Shown here: one piece after another, positions 13,531 to 20,382 of the stretch | Layout of the letters: the number at the start of each line of letters is the position of its first letter | Position numbering within the stretch: the first letter of the stretch is position 1 | Source: JBDUDK01 sp040002995 | GTDB taxonomy: Bacteria; Actinomycetota; Acidimicrobiia; Acidimicrobiales; Ilumatobacteraceae | DNA: 21,549 nucleotides | Assembly (NCBI GenBank): GCA_040002995.1 | Contig: JBDUDK010000027.1 | Coordinates: 1-21,549 of the forward strand | Reading direction: 5' to 3' | Position numbers and translations under genes: made by a program | The notes under the pieces: generated by a model | What the model was told of the DNA's origin: nothing | Seen by the model: the letters and a program-made list of their open reading frames with translations, nothing else | The model's database searches: none

Positions 13531-15086
13531 CTCTCGAAGATCGTCTCCTCACCTACTACCAAGACGAGCAGAGCCGGCATGCTCCGCCGGGCAACGGCCT
13601 CAACGCCGCTGTCGCTCGCGGCCGGAGGCGCCGGCGACGCCGCTTCGTGGCCGAGACGTCAGTGATCACGGCCTTTGCGGTCCTCGCCGGCACCATGCTC
13701 TATCGACGCGTGAGCACCGAAACGGCGACACATGTCGCCACACCCGCCGGTGACGTCGCCAGTGCCACGAACCCGTTCGCGTGGTCGCTCCTCGACGGCG
13801 ATTCCGCGGTTGGCGTGACGCAGAGCTTCGCCACGACAGCCGCCGGTCAGCTGTACGCGTTGTCGAGTGCTCCGGGAGAGACCAACTTGAACACCCAGAC
13901 GCAAGTGCTTTACGCGTCCGCTGACGGACATACCTGGACGCAACACGCGATGACCGCCGGCCTCCACCTCTCCGCACTATCCGCTGTCGGTGACAGCCTC
14001 TACGCCGTCGGCACCGCGCCGGCCACGGTCGGATTCGATGCGGTCGTGGCCAAGAGCACCGATCAAGGCGCGTCATGGTCGACCGTCACACTTCCCGTCG
14101 ATCGCGGCACACTCGACGCGCGAGGGATAGACGTGAGTGTCGGGCCCATGAAAATGCTGACAGGAGCGGCAGGCACCCTCGTGATCGCCGCGCCCTACGC
14201 CGCCGGCATCGAGCGGCTGTGGCCAAGTGGGCTCCCCTCCGATGAGTTCCTGACACCGTCCGTCGAAGGGCTCGTCGCGCAATCCAAGAACGGCACCGCT
14301 ATGACCAAGACCTGGGCCGAGCTCGGGGTTTCGCTCACCGACGCGGCGATCATCCGTGGCATGCCGCAGCTGTTCTTCTCGACCGATGGTCAGACCTTCG
14401 AAAAGGGTTCTCTCGACGTCGACGTCGCGGGCTTGAACATCGAGGCCGCGTTCAACCTCGGCGGCGCGTTCTACCTCGAGGGCCACGCCTGGACGGACAA
14501 GGTCAGCCCCCCGCCGGCCACGCTCCTGCGCTCGGCCGATGGCGCCCACTGGACGACGGTCGCCACGACCGGTCTTGAAGGCCTCCAATGGGCGTCGGGT
14601 GCCGACGTCCTGAACGGGCAGGTGGTGTTGCTGGGTAACTCCGGTGTGTACCGCTCTTCCGATGGCTCGTCGTGGACGCACCAGAGCCTCGCGGGCCTGG
14701 TCGGAGCCAGCCCGACCGACGAGGTGTCGGTGAACGGCGCCGTCGGTCCCGCCGGCGTCGTCGCCACCGTGATGGTCTCCTCACCGACGAATAAGACCCT
14801 CGAGGCGAATGTGCCCGCGACCGTTTCCCCGAGCGATACCTCACCCGTGACGACACTTCCTCCGAAGTCGGTGAGAGAAAACGTCGGCCCGCCCCGGCAG
14901 TTCCTCGTTGCCAGCCGCGACGGCGTCACGTTCAGCACCGTGCCCCTCGAACAACTCATCGGTCAGTACGCGCCGTGGATCGACTCGTACAGCGTTGACG
15001 CGAACGCGGCCTACGTGCACCTGCAGGTGCCTCAGGGCGACAACAAGCTGGCAAAGAGCATGTTGCTCGTCGGCCGTCCCGGCTGA
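13527..15086 (+). CDS. Single-pass membrane protein with extracytoplasmic Asp-box (BNR) repeats, candidate anti-sigma/sensor
   Basis: This 519-aa protein has a short cytoplasmic N-terminus (1-40) ending in seven arginines (33-39), one transmembrane helix (about 41-59), and a long outside region. The outside region carries at least six Asp-box-like motifs (S-x-D-G-x-x-W/F): SADGHTWT (131), STDQGASWS, STDGQTFE, SADGAHWT, SSDGSSWT and SRDGVTFS. Such repeats mark beta-propellers of the BNR/sialidase-like type. A Thr/Pro-rich stretch interrupts the last blades. The basic residues before the helix predict that the N-terminus faces the cytoplasm. I see no zinc anti-sigma (ZAS) motif. Its gene is coupled by ATGA to the ECF sigma gene, so a role in holding or sensing for that sigma factor is inferred, not shown. 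Confidence 0.8.
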   Translation: MTLEDRLLTYYQDEQSRHAPPGNGLNAAVARGRRRRRRRFVAETSVITAFAVLAGTMLYRRVSTETATHVATPAGDVASATNPFAWSLLDGDSAVGVTQSFATTAAGQLYALSSAPGETNLNTQTQVLYASADGHTWTQHAMTAGLHLSALSAVGDSLYAVGTAPATVGFDAVVAKSTDQGASWSTVTLPVDRGTLDARGIDVSVGPMKMLTGAAGTLVIAAPYAAGIERLWPSGLPSDEFLTPSVEGLVAQSKNGTAMTKTWAELGVSLTDAAIIRGMPQLFFSTDGQTFEKGSLDVDVAGLNIEAAFNLGGAFYLEGHAWTDKVSPPPATLLRSADGAHWTTVATTGLEGLQWASGADVLNGQVVLLGNSGVYRSSDGSSWTHQSLAGLVGASPTDEVSVNGAVGPAGVVATVMVSSPTNKTLEANVPATVSPSDTSPVTTLPPKSVRENVGPPRQFLVASRDGVTFSTVPLEQLIGQYAPWIDSYSVDANAAYVHLQVPQGDNKLAKSMLLVGRPG

Positions 15087-15087
15087 G

Positions 15088-15984
15088 TCACGTGAGCTTG
15101 AGCGTGACAGCGAAGCGTTCGAGCTCGTCGGCGTCGAACGGAGCACGCAAGGCGAGGTTCACCTGTTCGGCTCCCGCGTCTACGTATGCACCGATGCGGT
15201 CGATCACCTCCTGCTCCGTGCCGCTGAGCACACCGGGTCGCACGTAGTTCGCAAGTCCGCCGAACTGCGCCTGGAGACTCTCCTCCGACCATGCGAGGCC
15301 CACGTTGACGGTGCAGCGCACCTCGGCCGGATCACGCTTGGCTCGTTCGCAGTGCTCGAGCAGAACCGCGCGTTTGTGAGCGAAGACATCGGGCGCCACG
15401 AAGGGCACGTTCCATGCGTCGGCGTAGCGCGCCGCGATGGCGAGCGTCCGCTTCTCTCCGCCGCCGCCGATCCAGATAGGCAGTGCCGCCTGTATGGGCC
15501 GAGGTTCGCAGCGGGCTTCGTCCATCGTGTACCACTCGCCCTTGAACGTGGTGACCTCGTTGCGCAACAAGCTGCGGATGCACTTCGCCGCTTCCTCGAG
15601 TTGGTCCATGCGCACTTTCACCGGCGGGAACGGGATGCCGTAGGCGCGGTACTCGATCTCGCTCCAACCTGCGCCGATGCCGAGATCGGCCCGTCCGGCG
15701 GAGAGGTGGTCGATGGTGGCGATGGCGTTGGCGAGCACCGCCGGATGGCGGTAGCCGATCGAGTAGACGAGCGACCCGCACCGCACGCGCGTCGTGTCGC
15801 AGGCGAGGGCGGCGTGGGTGGCGACCGCCTCGAAACACTCCGCGTCGTCGGTGAGCGTGGCGGAGTAGAAGTGATCCCACACGGATATCCAACCGAATCC
15901 GAGGGCCTCGACTCGATGCCAGAACGAGCGCAGGGCGGCCATCGACGTGTTCTGCAGACCGGCGTGCACACCGAAGACGGTCAC
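15088..15984 (-). CDS. LLM-class (luciferase-like) flavin/F420-dependent oxidoreductase
   Basis: This 298-aa luciferase-like monooxygenase family protein is most similar in pattern to actinobacterial F420-dependent LLM oxidoreductases. It begins FGVHAGLQNTSMAALRSFW and continues VEALGFGWISVWDHFYS, CGSLVYSIGYRHPAVLANAIATID, GRADLGIGAGWSEIEYRAYGIPFP and LPIWIGGGGEKRTLAIAARYADAWN, the conserved order of barrel strands around the cofactor. F420 rather than FMN is inferred from lineage. I chose the GTG at 15984: homology begins there, and TAGGTT on the same strand ends 7 nt upstream. A longer form from an ATG at 16050 would run across the divergent gene's start. The stop is one base from the stop of the BNR protein gene. 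Confidence 0.93.
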   Translation of the reverse strand: MTVFGVHAGLQNTSMAALRSFWHRVEALGFGWISVWDHFYSATLTDDAECFEAVATHAALACDTTRVRCGSLVYSIGYRHPAVLANAIATIDHLSAGRADLGIGAGWSEIEYRAYGIPFPPVKVRMDQLEEAAKCIRSLLRNEVTTFKGEWYTMDEARCEPRPIQAALPIWIGGGGEKRTLAIAARYADAWNVPFVAPDVFAHKRAVLLEHCERAKRDPAEVRCTVNVGLAWSEESLQAQFGGLANYVRPGVLSGTEQEVIDRIGAYVDAGAEQVNLALRAPFDADELERFAVTLKLT

Positions 15985-15991
15985 GGACCGC

Positions 15992-15997
15992 AACCTA
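15992..15997 (-). promoter_or_regulatory. Candidate -10 box (TAGGTT) for the LLM oxidoreductase gene
   Basis: On the minus strand TAGGTT ends 7 nt before the GTG at 15984. It shares the 40-bp divergent gap with the TATGCT box of the opposite gene, so the two promoters nearly overlap back to back. Confidence 0.5.
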
Positions 15998-16010
15998 CTG
16001 TGCCAGTTCG

Positions 16011-16016
16011 TATGCT
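16011..16016 (+). promoter_or_regulatory. Candidate -10 box (TATGCT) for the first alpha/beta hydrolase
   Basis: TATGCT is close to the bacterial -10 consensus and ends 8 nt before the ATG at 16025. This is consistent with a leaderless message and with choosing 16025 over the in-frame ATG at 15947. Confidence 0.55.
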
Positions 16017-16024
16017 CCCGTCCT

Positions 16025-16912
16025 ATGCCCATCACCAAAGCCAACGGCATCGACCTCTTCTACGAGACAGTGGGCGACGTCAACGATCCGACATTGCTCC
16101 TCGTGCACGGGTTTACCGCCCAAATAGTCAGTTGGGAGGAAGGCTTCGTGCGGGCGCTCGCCGATCGCGGGTTTCACGTCGTGACGTACGACAACCGCGA
16201 TGTCGGTCACTCGACGCATTTCGACGGCGTGCACGTCAATCTCCGATCGGTCGCGGCGGCGGTGCGCGCCGGTGAAGACGCCGGCGCGCTGGTGCCGTAC
16301 ACGCTGTCCGACATGGGGGCCGACGGTGTCGCCCTTCTGGATGTGGTCGGTGCCGAGCGCGCTCACGTCGCGGGTGTGTCGATGGGGGGCATGATCGCCC
16401 AGACCATCGCTATCGAGCACCCCGACAGGACGCGCTCGCTGGCATCGATCATGTCGACCACAGGGGAGTTGGCCTACGGCCGGGCCACCGACGAAGCCAA
16501 CGCGGCCATCCTGTCGGCTCCGGCCGCGGAACGCGAGGCCTACATCGCCCAGTCGCTGGAGCATTGGAAGATTTGGGCGTCTCGCTATCACGGGGGTGCC
16601 GAGGCCCTGACGGAGCGGCTCGGCCGCCAGTACGACCGCATGTTCTATCCGGAGGGCGCGACCCGTCAGCTTGGGGCCATCATCGCGAGCGGCGAGCGGA
16701 GCAAGGGATTAAGCGCGCTGGAGATGCCGACGGTCGTGATCCATGGCCGGCAGGACACGCTGATCCAACCGTCTGGCGGTGAACGCACGGCCGAATTGGT
16801 TCCGGGCTCTCGCCTGCTCATGCTTGACGGCATGGGCCACGACCTGCCCGCGCCGCTCTGGCCGGCGATCATCGACGCAATCGTGGCCAACGCCGAACGC
16901 AGCGCGGCCTGA
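16025..16912 (+). CDS. Alpha/beta hydrolase (RdmC-like), copy 1
   Basis: This 295-aa serine hydrolase is of the aclacinomycin methylesterase/epoxide-hydrolase-like type. The oxyanion region is LLLVHGFTA (His28-Gly29). The nucleophile elbow is VAGVSMGGM with Ser119, and the acid and base are readable as Asp in HGRQDTLI and His in DGMGHDLP. YDNRDVGHS after strand 4 is typical of this group. No signal peptide is present. It is followed 33 nt downstream by a clear paralogue on the same strand, and then by an acyl-CoA racemase. The natural ester substrate is unknown. Confidence 0.92.
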   Translation: MPITKANGIDLFYETVGDVNDPTLLLVHGFTAQIVSWEEGFVRALADRGFHVVTYDNRDVGHSTHFDGVHVNLRSVAAAVRAGEDAGALVPYTLSDMGADGVALLDVVGAERAHVAGVSMGGMIAQTIAIEHPDRTRSLASIMSTTGELAYGRATDEANAAILSAPAAEREAYIAQSLEHWKIWASRYHGGAEALTERLGRQYDRMFYPEGATRQLGAIIASGERSKGLSALEMPTVVIHGRQDTLIQPSGGERTAELVPGSRLLMLDGMGHDLPAPLWPAIIDAIVANAERSAA

Positions 16913-16933
16913 AAAACCCGGCGCGTGGTTACC

Positions 16934-16939
16934 TACACT
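16934..16939 (+). promoter_or_regulatory. Candidate -10 box (TACACT) for the second alpha/beta hydrolase
   Basis: TACACT lies in the 33-nt gap between the two hydrolase genes and ends 6 nt before the ATG at 16946. The second copy may therefore have its own leaderless promoter as well as read-through. Confidence 0.45.
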
Positions 16940-16945
16940 CCTGCC

Positions 16946-17824
16946 ATGCCCAACGCCTCCGTCAACGGTGTCGACCTCTGCTACGACACGATTGGTGACT
17001 CGAGCGATCCGGCCCTGTTGCTGGTGATGGGACTGGGTGGGCAACTGACATCGTGGGACGAGAAGTTCTGCCGCGCCCTCGCCGACTGTGGTCGGTTCGT
17101 GATCCGCTACGACAACCGTGACTCCGGACTATCGACCAAGCACGAAGGGATCCTCGTCGACGTCATCGCGGTCATGGCCGCCGCCGTCGGAGGTGAGCCC
17201 CTACCGCCCGTGCCGTACACGCTGTCCGAGATGGCGGCCGACGGCATCGGGTTGCTCGACCATCTCGGCATCGACCGCGCCCATGTTCTCGGCGTCTCGA
17301 TGGGCGGCATGATCGTGCAGACCATGGCGCTCGAGCATCCGTCGCGCTTGCGCTCGATGACGTCCGTGATGTCGATGACCGGCGATCCCGAGTACGGCGC
17401 GCCGACGCCTGAGGCAGCAGCGGCCCTCTTCGCCCCTCCGCCCACCGGACGCGAGGCGATCATCGAGAACTCGGTGCGCACCTGGAAGATCATCGCGAGC
17501 CCTCAGCACTTCGACCCGGAGCAGACCCGCCTGAGGTCGACGGCCGACTACGACCGGTCGTACTGCCCCGACGGGGTCGCCCGTCAACTCGCGGCCATCT
17601 TCGCATCGGGTCCACGCGGCGAGAGATTGGGTTCGGTGACGGTGCCCACGCTCGTCATCCACGGGAAGGCCGACACGCTCATCACAGTGTCGGGTGGTGT
17701 CCACACCGCCGAGGTCATACCCAACGCCGACCTTCTTCTCGTCCACGACATGGGCCACGACCTTCCCGAGCCCTGCTGGCCGCTCATCATCTCGGCGGTC
17801 ACCGCTCACACCGATCGCGCCTGA
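16946..17824 (+). CDS. Alpha/beta hydrolase (RdmC-like), copy 2
   Basis: This 292-aa paralogue of the preceding gene has collinear blocks: YDNRDSGLS, VPYTLSEMAADGIGLLD, RAHVLGVSMGGMIVQT (nucleophile Ser), HGKADTLI (acid) and HDMGHDLPEP (His). It differs at the oxyanion loop, where VHGFTA of copy 1 is VMGLGG here; both forms occur in the family. The start MPNASVNG is preferred over an ATG seven codons upstream because it aligns with MPITKANG of copy 1 and because TACACT precedes it. Its TGA overlaps the Shine-Dalgarno of the racemase gene, 11 nt before that start, so the two are probably one operon. Confidence 0.92.
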   Translation: MPNASVNGVDLCYDTIGDSSDPALLLVMGLGGQLTSWDEKFCRALADCGRFVIRYDNRDSGLSTKHEGILVDVIAVMAAAVGGEPLPPVPYTLSEMAADGIGLLDHLGIDRAHVLGVSMGGMIVQTMALEHPSRLRSMTSVMSMTGDPEYGAPTPEAAAALFAPPPTGREAIIENSVRTWKIIASPQHFDPEQTRLRSTADYDRSYCPDGVARQLAAIFASGPRGERLGSVTVPTLVIHGKADTLITVSGGVHTAEVIPNADLLLVHDMGHDLPEPCWPLIISAVTAHTDRA

Positions 17825-17829
17825 AGGGA
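17824..17829 (+). promoter_or_regulatory. Shine-Dalgarno for the racemase GTG start
   Basis: AAGGGA, 6 nt before the GTG at 17836, overlaps the last base of the upstream stop. It supports the GTG start and suggests translation by reinitiation. Confidence 0.6.
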
Positions 17830-17835
17830 ACCATC

Positions 17836-18993
17836 GTGGCCGGACCGCTAACTGGGTATCGCATCATCGAGATCGCGGGCATCGGCCCGGGACCGTTCGC
17901 CGCCATGCTGCTCGCCGACATGGGGGCGGAGGTGATCAGAGTCGACCGCGCGCAGGCGGTTAGGGACGGGGCGGCCGGCGACTCCACCCCGAGTGGCGAC
18001 CTCCTGACTCGGGGGCGTTCCTCGATCGGCATCGATTTGAAGAACCCCGATGGCATCGAGACGCTGCTGAAGCTGGTCGAGAAGGCCGACGCGCTGATCG
18101 AGGGGTTTCGACCCGGCGTGATGGAGAGGCTCGGCATCGGGCCCGACGACTGCTTCGCCCGCAACTCGAAACTCGTCTTCGGGCGCATGACGGGCTGGGG
18201 CCAGGAGGGTCCGTACGCGCAAGCGGCCGGCCACGACATCAACTACATCGCGCTCGCCGGCGTCTTGGCCCACATCGGGCGCGCCGGTCAAGGGCCCGTG
18301 CCGCCATTGAACCTGGTGGGTGACTTCGGGGGCGGCGGAATGTTTCTCGCATTCGGCGTGGTGTGCGCGCTGCTCGAATCGCAGCGCAGCGGCGTGGGTC
18401 AGATCGTCGACGCCGCGATGGTCGACGGTGCCGCGTTGCTGATGACGATGTTCCACTCCTTCCGGGCCACGCCGTTGTTCGACGAGCAGCATCGAGGCAC
18501 CGGACTTCTCGACACGGGTGCGCCCTTCTACGACGTGTACGAGTGCGCCGACGGTCAATACGTGTCCTTCGGCTCGATCGAGCCGCAGTTCTATGCCGAG
18601 TTGCTCCGCCTAACCGGGCTCACCGACGATCCGGAGTTCTCGAAGCAGATGGACAGGACCGGGTGGCCGCATCTGAAGGAGCGCCTGGCCGCGCTCGTGC
18701 GCACGAAGAGCCGCGCCGAATGGTGTGCACTCATGGAGCACACCGACGTGTGCTTCGCCCCGGTTCTCACGATGAGCGAGGCGTACCGCCATCCGCACAA
18801 TGTGGCTCGCCAGACGTTCGTTGAGGTGGCCGGCACGATGCAGCCGGCCCCGGCCCCGCGTTTCAGTAGGTCATCGCCCGAGCTCGGCCGCCCTCCCGCG
18901 CAACCGGGTCACGACACGGCGAGTGTCTTGACGTCATGGGGTTTCGAGCCCACCGAGATCGAAAAGCTCTTTGGGGTAGGAGCCGTCCGCTAG
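17836..18993 (+). CDS. Alpha-methylacyl-CoA racemase (CoA-transferase family III)
   Basis: This 385-aa protein is of the CaiB/BaiF fold. It is predicted to epimerise 2-methylacyl-CoA thioesters, needed for beta-oxidation of branched chains or sterol side chains. Residues known as catalytic or CoA-binding in Mycobacterium tuberculosis MCR have counterparts: Arg92 (EGFRPGV), His133 (AGHDINY), Asp163 (VGDFGGGG) and probably Glu249 (SIEPQFY). The paired His in GHDINY and Asp in DFGGG separate racemases from true CoA-transferases, which carry a catalytic Asp in another setting. It starts at GTG 17836 with AAGGGA ahead, and its TAG overlaps the next GTG by one base. A true CoA-transferase is the alternative, less likely. 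Confidence 0.9.
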   Translation: MAGPLTGYRIIEIAGIGPGPFAAMLLADMGAEVIRVDRAQAVRDGAAGDSTPSGDLLTRGRSSIGIDLKNPDGIETLLKLVEKADALIEGFRPGVMERLGIGPDDCFARNSKLVFGRMTGWGQEGPYAQAAGHDINYIALAGVLAHIGRAGQGPVPPLNLVGDFGGGGMFLAFGVVCALLESQRSGVGQIVDAAMVDGAALLMTMFHSFRATPLFDEQHRGTGLLDTGAPFYDVYECADGQYVSFGSIEPQFYAELLRLTGLTDDPEFSKQMDRTGWPHLKERLAALVRTKSRAEWCALMEHTDVCFAPVLTMSEAYRHPHNVARQTFVEVAGTMQPAPAPRFSRSSPELGRPPAQPGHDTASVLTSWGFEPTEIEKLFGVGAVR

Positions 18994-19811
18994 TGGCGAC
19001 GGCTGTCTTCTTTCACGCTCATCCCGATGATGAGTCCATCACGACGGGTGGTGTCATGGTGAAGGCCGCGGCGGCCGGGCACCGCGTGGTGCTCGTCGTG
19101 GCGACCGGCGGGGAATACGGCGAGGCGCCGGAGGATCTGGCGCCCGATGAGATGCTCGTCGATCGTCGCCGGCGCGAGACCGAGCGTTCGGCCGCCATCT
19201 TGGGCGTGGACCGCGTAGCGTGGCTCGGCTATCGCGATTCGGGCATGACGGGATGGGAACAGAACAAGTCCCCTGAATCGTTCATGGCCGCCCCCGTCGA
19301 CGAGGCCGCCGAGCGACTGGCGGCGATCCTGCGCGAGGAAGGCGCCGACGTGATGACCGTGTACGACTGGCACGGCAACTACGGTCATCCCGATCACGTT
19401 CAGGTGCACAGGGTTGGGCACCGCGCCGCAGAGCTCGCGGGCGTGCCGAGGGTGTTCGAGGCGACGATGAATCGCGATCATGTGATGCGCATGGTCGCGA
19501 TGGCTCGCGAGATGGGCGTGACGATCTCGCGCGGCCCCGACGGCGAGCAACCACCCGAGTTCGACCCCAACGACACCGACGACGGCAACCCGTTCGGCAT
19601 GGCGGAGTCGGAGATCACCACCGTGGTCGACGTGGGTGATGTCGTCGACAAGAAGCGCGCGTCGATCGCCGCGCACGCCAGCCAGGTCACCGATACCTCG
19701 TTCTTTCTCGAGATGCCCCCCGACGTCTTCCAGATGGCGTTTGGTACGGAGTGGTTCATCCTCACGGGCGGTCCCGACAAGGCGTACGCGTCGTCGCTGT
19801 TCCCGGAATGA
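18993..19811 (+). CDS. PIG-L family zinc deacetylase (MshB/Mca-like)
   Basis: This 272-aa protein is of the LmbE/PIG-L family, which removes acetyl or cleaves amides from N-acetylglucosamine-type substrates. The zinc motif AHPDDE (residues 9-14) includes the general base Asp, and GHPDHVQVH (His132, His135) supplies the third ligand. TGGEYGE and LGYRDSGM are typical of the mycothiol-related branch (MshB deacetylase and Mca amidase). Which of the two it is, or neither, cannot be decided here; no other mycothiol gene is nearby. The GTG at 18993 is chosen because its first base is the last of the racemase TAG, and homology begins two codons later. It overlaps the next gene by ATGA. Confidence 0.88.
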   Translation: MATAVFFHAHPDDESITTGGVMVKAAAAGHRVVLVVATGGEYGEAPEDLAPDEMLVDRRRRETERSAAILGVDRVAWLGYRDSGMTGWEQNKSPESFMAAPVDEAAERLAAILREEGADVMTVYDWHGNYGHPDHVQVHRVGHRAAELAGVPRVFEATMNRDHVMRMVAMAREMGVTISRGPDGEQPPEFDPNDTDDGNPFGMAESEITTVVDVGDVVDKKRASIAAHASQVTDTSFFLEMPPDVFQMAFGTEWFILTGGPDKAYASSLFPE

Positions 19812-20362
19812 GCGCGAGGCTTCGTCTCGTCCGCCACGGAAGGGCCGCCGCCGGATGGGATAACCACCGCGATCCAGGCCTCGACGACGTGGGCCAGGCC
19901 CAGGCCGAGGCGGTGACGTTGGAACTCGCCCCGCTCGGTCCGCTCCCGATCGTGTGCTCTCCGATGCGGCGCACCCGCGAGACCGCGGAGCCCTTAGCGA
20001 CAGCATGGCGCGTCGAGCCGGTTGTCGATGCCGCGGTCGGCGAGATCCCCGCACCGGCCGGCGTCGAGATGGGGGAGCGGGTTGTGTGGCTGCGGCGCGC
20101 GGTCGAGGGATCGTGGTCAGACCTTGGTCAGCGCCACGAGAGCTGGCGGTCGAACGTCGTCGACCGGCTGCTGGCGCTCACCGCTGACACCGTGATCGTG
20201 AGCCACTTCGTCGCGATCAACGCGGCCATCGGCGCCGCCGTCGACGACGACCGCGTGGTCGTTGCTCGCCTCGACAATTGCTCGGTCACCGTGATCGACA
20301 TCGTCGACGGCGCGCTGCGACTCGTGGAGATCGGACGCGAGGCCGACACACTTATTCGCTAG
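19808..20362 (+). CDS. Histidine phosphatase family (phosphoglycerate-mutase-like) protein
   Basis: This 184-aa protein is of the 2H phosphatase superfamily. RLVRHGRA near the N-terminus supplies the phospho-accepting His, CSPMRRTRETAEPLA is the second conserved Arg block, and VIVSHFVAINAAIG holds the second catalytic His. Length and pattern fit small phosphatases rather than glycolytic mutase. The substrate is unknown. The ATG at 19808 overlaps the deacetylase stop (ATGA), so translation is probably coupled. Earlier in-frame starts would read out of phase inside the deacetylase gene with no homology. Confidence 0.9.
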   Translation: MSARLRLVRHGRAAAGWDNHRDPGLDDVGQAQAEAVTLELAPLGPLPIVCSPMRRTRETAEPLATAWRVEPVVDAAVGEIPAPAGVEMGERVVWLRRAVEGSWSDLGQRHESWRSNVVDRLLALTADTVIVSHFVAINAAIGAAVDDDRVVVARLDNCSVTVIDIVDGALRLVEIGREADTLIR

Positions 20363-20368
20363 GGGGCG

Positions 20369-20374
20369 TAGCGT
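20369..20374 (+). promoter_or_regulatory. Candidate -10 box (TAGCGT) for the maleylacetate-reductase-like gene
   Basis: TAGCGT, the third copy of this hexamer at a start, lies in the 20-nt gap after the phosphatase stop and ends 8 nt before the ATG at 20383. Confidence 0.5.
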
Positions 20375-20382
20375 GCGGCGTC

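Noticed and set aside
16025..17824. Second hydrolase as a broken copy
   Set aside because: All catalytic residues and full length are retained in both copies.
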